The notes under the pieces were generated by a model. It did no database searches, was not told where the DNA came from, and saw only the letters and a program-made list of their open reading frames with translations. The position numbers and the translations under genes are program-made. From Spirochaetaceae bacterium (GTDB lineage: Bacteria; Spirochaetota; Spirochaetia; Treponematales; Treponemataceae), in NCBI GenBank assembly GCA_017646305.1, contig JAGCMR010000228.1, forward strand, positions 1 through 9,041: DNA of 9,041 nt, given 5' to 3'. The number at the start of each line of letters is the position of its first letter. The stretch's first letter is position 1. Positions 6,038 to 9,041 of this stretch are shown piece by piece.

Positions 6038-8191
6038 ATGTCAGAGGAAGCATTATTTTTTAATCGGGAACTTTCTTGGATTGAATTTAACAATCGAGTT
6101 TTATATGAGGCTTGTCGACAAGATATTCCCCTCATGGAACGCCTTAAATTTTTAGCCATTGTATCCTCCAATTTTGATGAATTCTTTATGGTTCGTGTGG
6201 CTGGATTAAAACGACAAATGCGCCATAATCCAGAGCAACGTGATATGGCTGGACTGACTCCAAAGGAACAGCTAGAAAAAATTGCTACACGAGCCCACCA
6301 GGTTGTAAGCCTGCAATATAAAACCCTTATGGAGCAGGTAATTCCTCAGTTAGCAGAACAGGGAATAGAATACGTTCCTTCTAAAAAATACAACGACAGA
6401 CAGCAGGCCTTTACCAAGACAAAGTTTATTCAAGAGATTTTTCCCCTGCTGACCCCTATTCGTACTGATGGCCCCTGCTTTCCCCATGTTTCAAATTTGA
6501 TGCTTCACGGAGCCTTTGCTCTAGAACATCTTTCTAAAAATGAGGGAAAGAAGAATCCCTTAGCACCAGCTACAGAGGAAATCCCTGTAGCCTTGGTACA
6601 GATTCCAGCCAGCATTCCTCGAATTGTAGCTCTACCTTCGGAAAACGGGGAAAAAATCGTCTTGCAGTTTACCCTGTTGGATGACATTATCTATGAATAT
6701 GCTACCTTTTTGTTTCCTGGCTACAAGGTTACCGAGGGAATGCTTTTTAAGGTAACTCGTGATGCAGATTTTGCAGTGGAAGAAGATGAATCCATTGATT
6801 TATCCGAGGCCATGGAAGCAGTTTTGGAAAAGCGGCAATCATCCCTTCCTGTACGGCTCCTTTGTACTAGAACCACCAGCTACCTAAAAAACTTTCTCCA
6901 AGAAAAGCTAAATTTGAATGAGCAGGATGTGTACACGGTAGAAGGCCCTATTGATCCTTCCACACTGCTGGCTATAACAGAATGGCCTCAGGCAATCCCC
7001 CTTTCCTACGAAAAATGGGAGCATTTTTATCCACCCTTACTAGAAAAAGGGCAGCCTCTGTGGGATATCCTTAAACGAAGAGATGTGCTGTTGCACGTTC
7101 CCTTTGAATCCTATGATCCTGTTATTTCCTTTTTGAACGATGCAGCTGATGATCCAAATACCTTGGCCATAAAAATGACCCTGTACAGAACAAGCGGTAA
7201 TTCTCCTATTATTCGAGCCTTGGAACGCGCTGCAAAAAAAGGAAAGCACGTTACGGTTTTTGTGGAACTAAAGGCCCGCTTTGACGAGCGACAGAATCTT
7301 TCCTGGGCAAACCAGCTAGAAAAGGCTGGCGTTATTGTGGTACAGGGAATTGTACACCTAAAGGTTCACGGAAAGCTTTTGCTGGTGGTACGAAAGGAAG
7401 AAGGTGGACTTTGCCGCTACGTTCATTTGGCTACGGGAAACTACAACGACAAAACAGCAAAGCTCTATGTGGATATGAGCCTCTTTACCACCAACCAAGA
7501 AATTGCCAACGATGCCACCCTATTTTTCAACATGGTTTCTGGATACTCCATGATTTTGCCCATGGAACGGATTCTCATGGCACCCATCACCTTAAAAGAC
7601 CGACTCCTTGAGTTGATTGAACGAGAAATTCGCCTTTCTACCGAAAGCGTTCCTGGACTTATCATCGCCAAGATGAACAGCCTTGGAGACCAGCAAATCA
7701 TCCAAAAGCTCTATGAAGCAAGTCAAAAGGGAGTGCGGATATTGCTGAATGTACGAGGAATCTGTATGCTGGTGCCTGGTGTACCAGGACAGAGCGAAAA
7801 TATCCAAGTTGTAAGCATCATTGACCGCTACTTGGAGCATACTAGAATCTTCTTTTTCCAAAACGGTGGTTCTGAGGAGCTTTATCTTTCCAGTGCTGAC
7901 TGGATGCCCCGAAACATGGAGCGACGAGTGGAGCTTATGTTCCCAGTGTTGCAGGAAGAGGTTTTTAAAGATATAAAGCGAATTCTCAACATGTATTTTG
8001 AAGATACAAGCCATGCTCATCAGCTCCAAGGAGATGGGAGCTGGATCCCAGTAAAGCCTCGAGTAGGTCAACAGCCTGTACGTGTACAAGAAAAATTACA
8101 ACAAATGTATAAACAGCGGGTAGAAACCTGCACCACTGCCGTTCCTATAGAGTTTGTGGTGCGGCGAAGAAAGAACAAGGAGAAACGATGA
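6038..8191 (+). CDS. ppk1: Polyphosphate kinase 1
   Basis: The product is 717 residues, close to the usual family length of about 690-730. PPK1 reversibly transfers the gamma-phosphate of ATP to growing inorganic polyphosphate through a phosphohistidine intermediate. The N-domain opens with F-F-N-R-E-L-S-W-I-E-F-N-N-R-V-L and contains S-S-N-F-D-E-F-F-M-V-R-V (43-54), whose N45 matches the ATP-contacting Asn of the E. coli enzyme. A head domain follows (about 110-320). The two PLD-like C domains carry L-K-V-H-G-K-L (441-447), with H444 as the likely autophosphorylated His, then R-Y-V-H-L-A-T-G-N-Y-N (460-470), V-P-G-V-P-G-Q-S-E-N-I (579-589), R-Y-L-E-H-T-R-I (597-604) with the second essential His H601, and S-S-A-D-W-M-P-R-N-M-E-R-R (618-630). 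All expected active-site elements are present, so it should be functional. The start ATG has only a weak purine-rich site (AGAGAGA, about 6027-6033). The C-terminus is strongly basic and overlaps the next gene. Confidence 0.97.
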   Translation: MSEEALFFNRELSWIEFNNRVLYEACRQDIPLMERLKFLAIVSSNFDEFFMVRVAGLKRQMRHNPEQRDMAGLTPKEQLEKIATRAHQVVSLQYKTLMEQVIPQLAEQGIEYVPSKKYNDRQQAFTKTKFIQEIFPLLTPIRTDGPCFPHVSNLMLHGAFALEHLSKNEGKKNPLAPATEEIPVALVQIPASIPRIVALPSENGEKIVLQFTLLDDIIYEYATFLFPGYKVTEGMLFKVTRDADFAVEEDESIDLSEAMEAVLEKRQSSLPVRLLCTRTTSYLKNFLQEKLNLNEQDVYTVEGPIDPSTLLAITEWPQAIPLSYEKWEHFYPPLLEKGQPLWDILKRRDVLLHVPFESYDPVISFLNDAADDPNTLAIKMTLYRTSGNSPIIRALERAAKKGKHVTVFVELKARFDERQNLSWANQLEKAGVIVVQGIVHLKVHGKLLLVVRKEEGGLCRYVHLATGNYNDKTAKLYVDMSLFTTNQEIANDATLFFNMVSGYSMILPMERILMAPITLKDRLLELIEREIRLSTESVPGLIIAKMNSLGDQQIIQKLYEASQKGVRILLNVRGICMLVPGVPGQSENIQVVSIIDRYLEHTRIFFFQNGGSEELYLSSADWMPRNMERRVELMFPVLQEEVFKDIKRILNMYFEDTSHAHQLQGDGSWIPVKPRVGQQPVRVQEKLQQMYKQRVETCTTAVPIEFVVRRRKNKEKR
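8177..8182 (+). promoter_or_regulatory. Ribosome binding site of the YgjV-family gene inside ppk1
   Basis: AAGGAG lies five bases before ATG 8188, within the last codons of ppk1. It is the best Shine-Dalgarno match in the plus-strand run and favours ATG 8188 over the in-frame ATG codons at 8200 and 8209. Confidence 0.6.
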
Positions 8192-8721
8192 TTTTAGGAA
8201 TGACGGCGATGGAATTTATTGGCCAGATTTTTGGATTGATTGCAGTAGTAATATCCTTTGTGGCCTACCAAATGCCCACTCAGAAAAAAATTCTGTTTAT
8301 GAATTTGCTGGTAACAGTGGCCATCCTCTTGAATTATGCCTTTATTGGTGCCACTACGGGAATGATTTTGAATGTGGTTTGTGTTATCAGAAACCTCATC
8401 TTTATGAATCGAGACAAGAAGATTTTTTCCTACAAGTTTTATCCCTATCTTTTAATGGTGATTATTGGTGGATTAAGCCTTTTTACCAGTGAGGGAACCT
8501 ACTCAATTCTTATTACGATTGGATTGATTATCAATACATTCGCCCTGTCCCTGACAAATCCCCAGGCCACCCGCTACTGCATGGCAATTTCATGTAGCTT
8601 TATCCTTGCCTACAATGTCTTTGTATTTTCCATTGGAGGCATGATAAATGAAGCGGTGGCCATCACCTCATCGGTGTTGGGAATAATCAGACATAGAAAA
8701 TCTAATTCTTCTTCAGCTTAA
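8188..8721 (+). CDS. ygjV: YgjV-family inner-membrane protein
   Basis: The product is 177 residues, close to the roughly 180 of E. coli YgjV, and is almost entirely membrane-embedded. Hydrophobic segments lie at about 10-28, 35-53, 56-72, 83-100, 105-122, 130-150 and 152-167, separated by short polar turns. The first half matches the family pattern: a glycine-containing first helix, a Q-M-P-T-Q-K-K loop, a helix ending in L-L-N-Y-A-F-I-G-A, and V-I-R-N-L-I-F-M-N-R before a basic loop. The biochemical role of YgjV proteins is not established. The ATG overlaps the ppk1 stop codon (ATGA), so translation is probably coupled to ppk1. The C-terminal tail (K-S-N-S-S-S-A) is encoded in DNA shared with the convergent fucosidase gene. 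The family call rests on topology, length and remembered motif pattern, so it is less certain than the Ppk1 call. Confidence 0.72.
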   Translation: MILGMTAMEFIGQIFGLIAVVISFVAYQMPTQKKILFMNLLVTVAILLNYAFIGATTGMILNVVCVIRNLIFMNRDKKIFSYKFYPYLLMVIIGGLSLFTSEGTYSILITIGLIINTFALSLTNPQATRYCMAISCSFILAYNVFVFSIGGMINEAVAITSSVLGIIRHRKSNSSSA

Positions 8722-9041
8722 TCTTTAGAACCGTATCCACTGGGTCTGGTAATGGATAGGTGAATACTGGATCTTGTCCAAAGGAAACAAAGCTTACATC
8801 CTTATACAAGGCAGTATTCCATCCATAGCCAGGCCGCACTTGGCTTCCGTTGGCAAGATAGTGAACTGATTCCAGCTTTTCTGGGGGAATGCCAGTAAGC
8901 GGCAAGGCTCCCAGTGGAGTTTCCTGCACATGGGCATAGATGGTATCTCCCTTTTGGGTATACCGTCCCCACTCAGGCTTAGGCAAAGAACAAATACCAC
9001 AGCCATAGATACTTTCGCTGTTCAAATCCATCCAGCGGCCA
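8702..9041 (-). CDS. GH29 alpha-L-fucosidase, C-terminal part (cut by window edge)
   Basis: The frame is open from the right edge to a TAG at 8702-8704, giving the last 112 residues. The visible part starts G-R-W-M-D-L-N-S-E-S-I-Y-G-C, which matches the G-x-W-L-x-x-N-G-E-A-I-Y-G segment that ends the catalytic (beta/alpha)8 barrel of GH29 fucosidases. The C-terminal beta-sandwich follows, with G-D-T-I-Y-A-H-V, a short L-P-L-T-G-I strand and the final D-T-V-L-K-I-K-L strand. The enzyme removes alpha-linked L-fucose from glycans. The catalytic Asp and acid/base lie upstream, outside the window, as does any signal peptide, so location and activity cannot be judged. It ends convergently with the YgjV-family gene, sharing 20 bases and leaving no room for a separate terminator. 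Confidence 0.88.
   Translation of the reverse strand, partial: GRWMDLNSESIYGCGICSLPKPEWGRYTQKGDTIYAHVQETPLGALPLTGIPPEKLESVHYLANGSQVRPGYGWNTALYKDVSFVSFGQDPVFTYPLPDPVDTVLKIKLKKN

Noticed and set aside
7592..8089. 165-residue open frame on the minus strand inside ppk1
   Set aside because: It lies wholly antisense to the conserved C-terminal domains of Ppk1, has no recognisable motif and no convincing ribosome site; it is a by-product of ppk1 codon use.
8154..8492. 112-residue plus-strand open frame spanning the ppk1-ygjV junction
   Set aside because: It overlaps two well-supported genes in another frame and its composition (many Cys, Trp, Asn) is typical of an out-of-frame translation.
1..9041. 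Mobile element, CRISPR array, tRNA/rRNA or defence system
   Set aside because: I found no transposase or integrase motifs, no regularly spaced repeats, no tRNA-like cloverleaf and no defence-gene signature; every long stretch is explained by the seven genes.

Overview
The window carries seven protein-coding genes and almost no non-coding DNA. It looks like a piece of a moderately AT-rich bacterial chromosome. I lean towards a host- or gut-associated spirochaete (Treponema-like). The reasons are a relaxed lipobox (V-F-F-S-C) on a TPR lipoprotein, a large membrane-anchored protein I cannot place in a common family, and carbohydrate-active enzymes beside a polyphosphate module. This assignment is inference; no rRNA or marker gene is present to settle it. 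I see no tRNA, rRNA, CRISPR array, insertion sequence or phage gene.

Layout: (1) At the left edge, on the minus strand, is the N-terminal 353 residues of a TPR-repeat lipoprotein (start at 1059), cut by the window boundary. (2) A very short divergent spacer (1060-1122) separates it from a plus-strand run of five genes. (3) The first plus-strand gene encodes a roughly 605-residue membrane-anchored extracytoplasmic protein of unknown function, probably beta-rich, then helical, then beta-rich. (4) After an 86-bp gap with a candidate promoter comes a cytoplasmic (alpha/alpha)6-barrel glycoside hydrolase of the GH63/mannosylglycerate-hydrolase-like group. (5) Three bases later, in the same reading frame, starts a Ppx/GppA phosphatase with a C-terminal HD domain. 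(6) A 38-bp gap leads to polyphosphate kinase ppk1. (7) Overlapping it by ATGA is a small YgjV-family inner-membrane protein. (8) At the right edge, convergent on the minus strand and overlapping ygjV by 20 bp, is the C-terminal 112 residues of a GH29 alpha-L-fucosidase.

The genes from 3027 to 8721 look like one transcription unit: a sugar hydrolase, the polyphosphate-degrading or (p)ppGpp-linked Ppx/GppA enzyme, the polyphosphate-making kinase and a membrane protein. Ppk1 and Ppx/GppA form a classic polyphosphate turnover pair, here in the order ppx then ppk1. The most interesting non-coding signal is that the two real gaps on the plus strand (2941-3026 and 6000-6037) each begin, one or two bases after a stop codon, with a similar element: a TGTG..CACA palindrome followed by CAGAAAAA and a T-rich tract.
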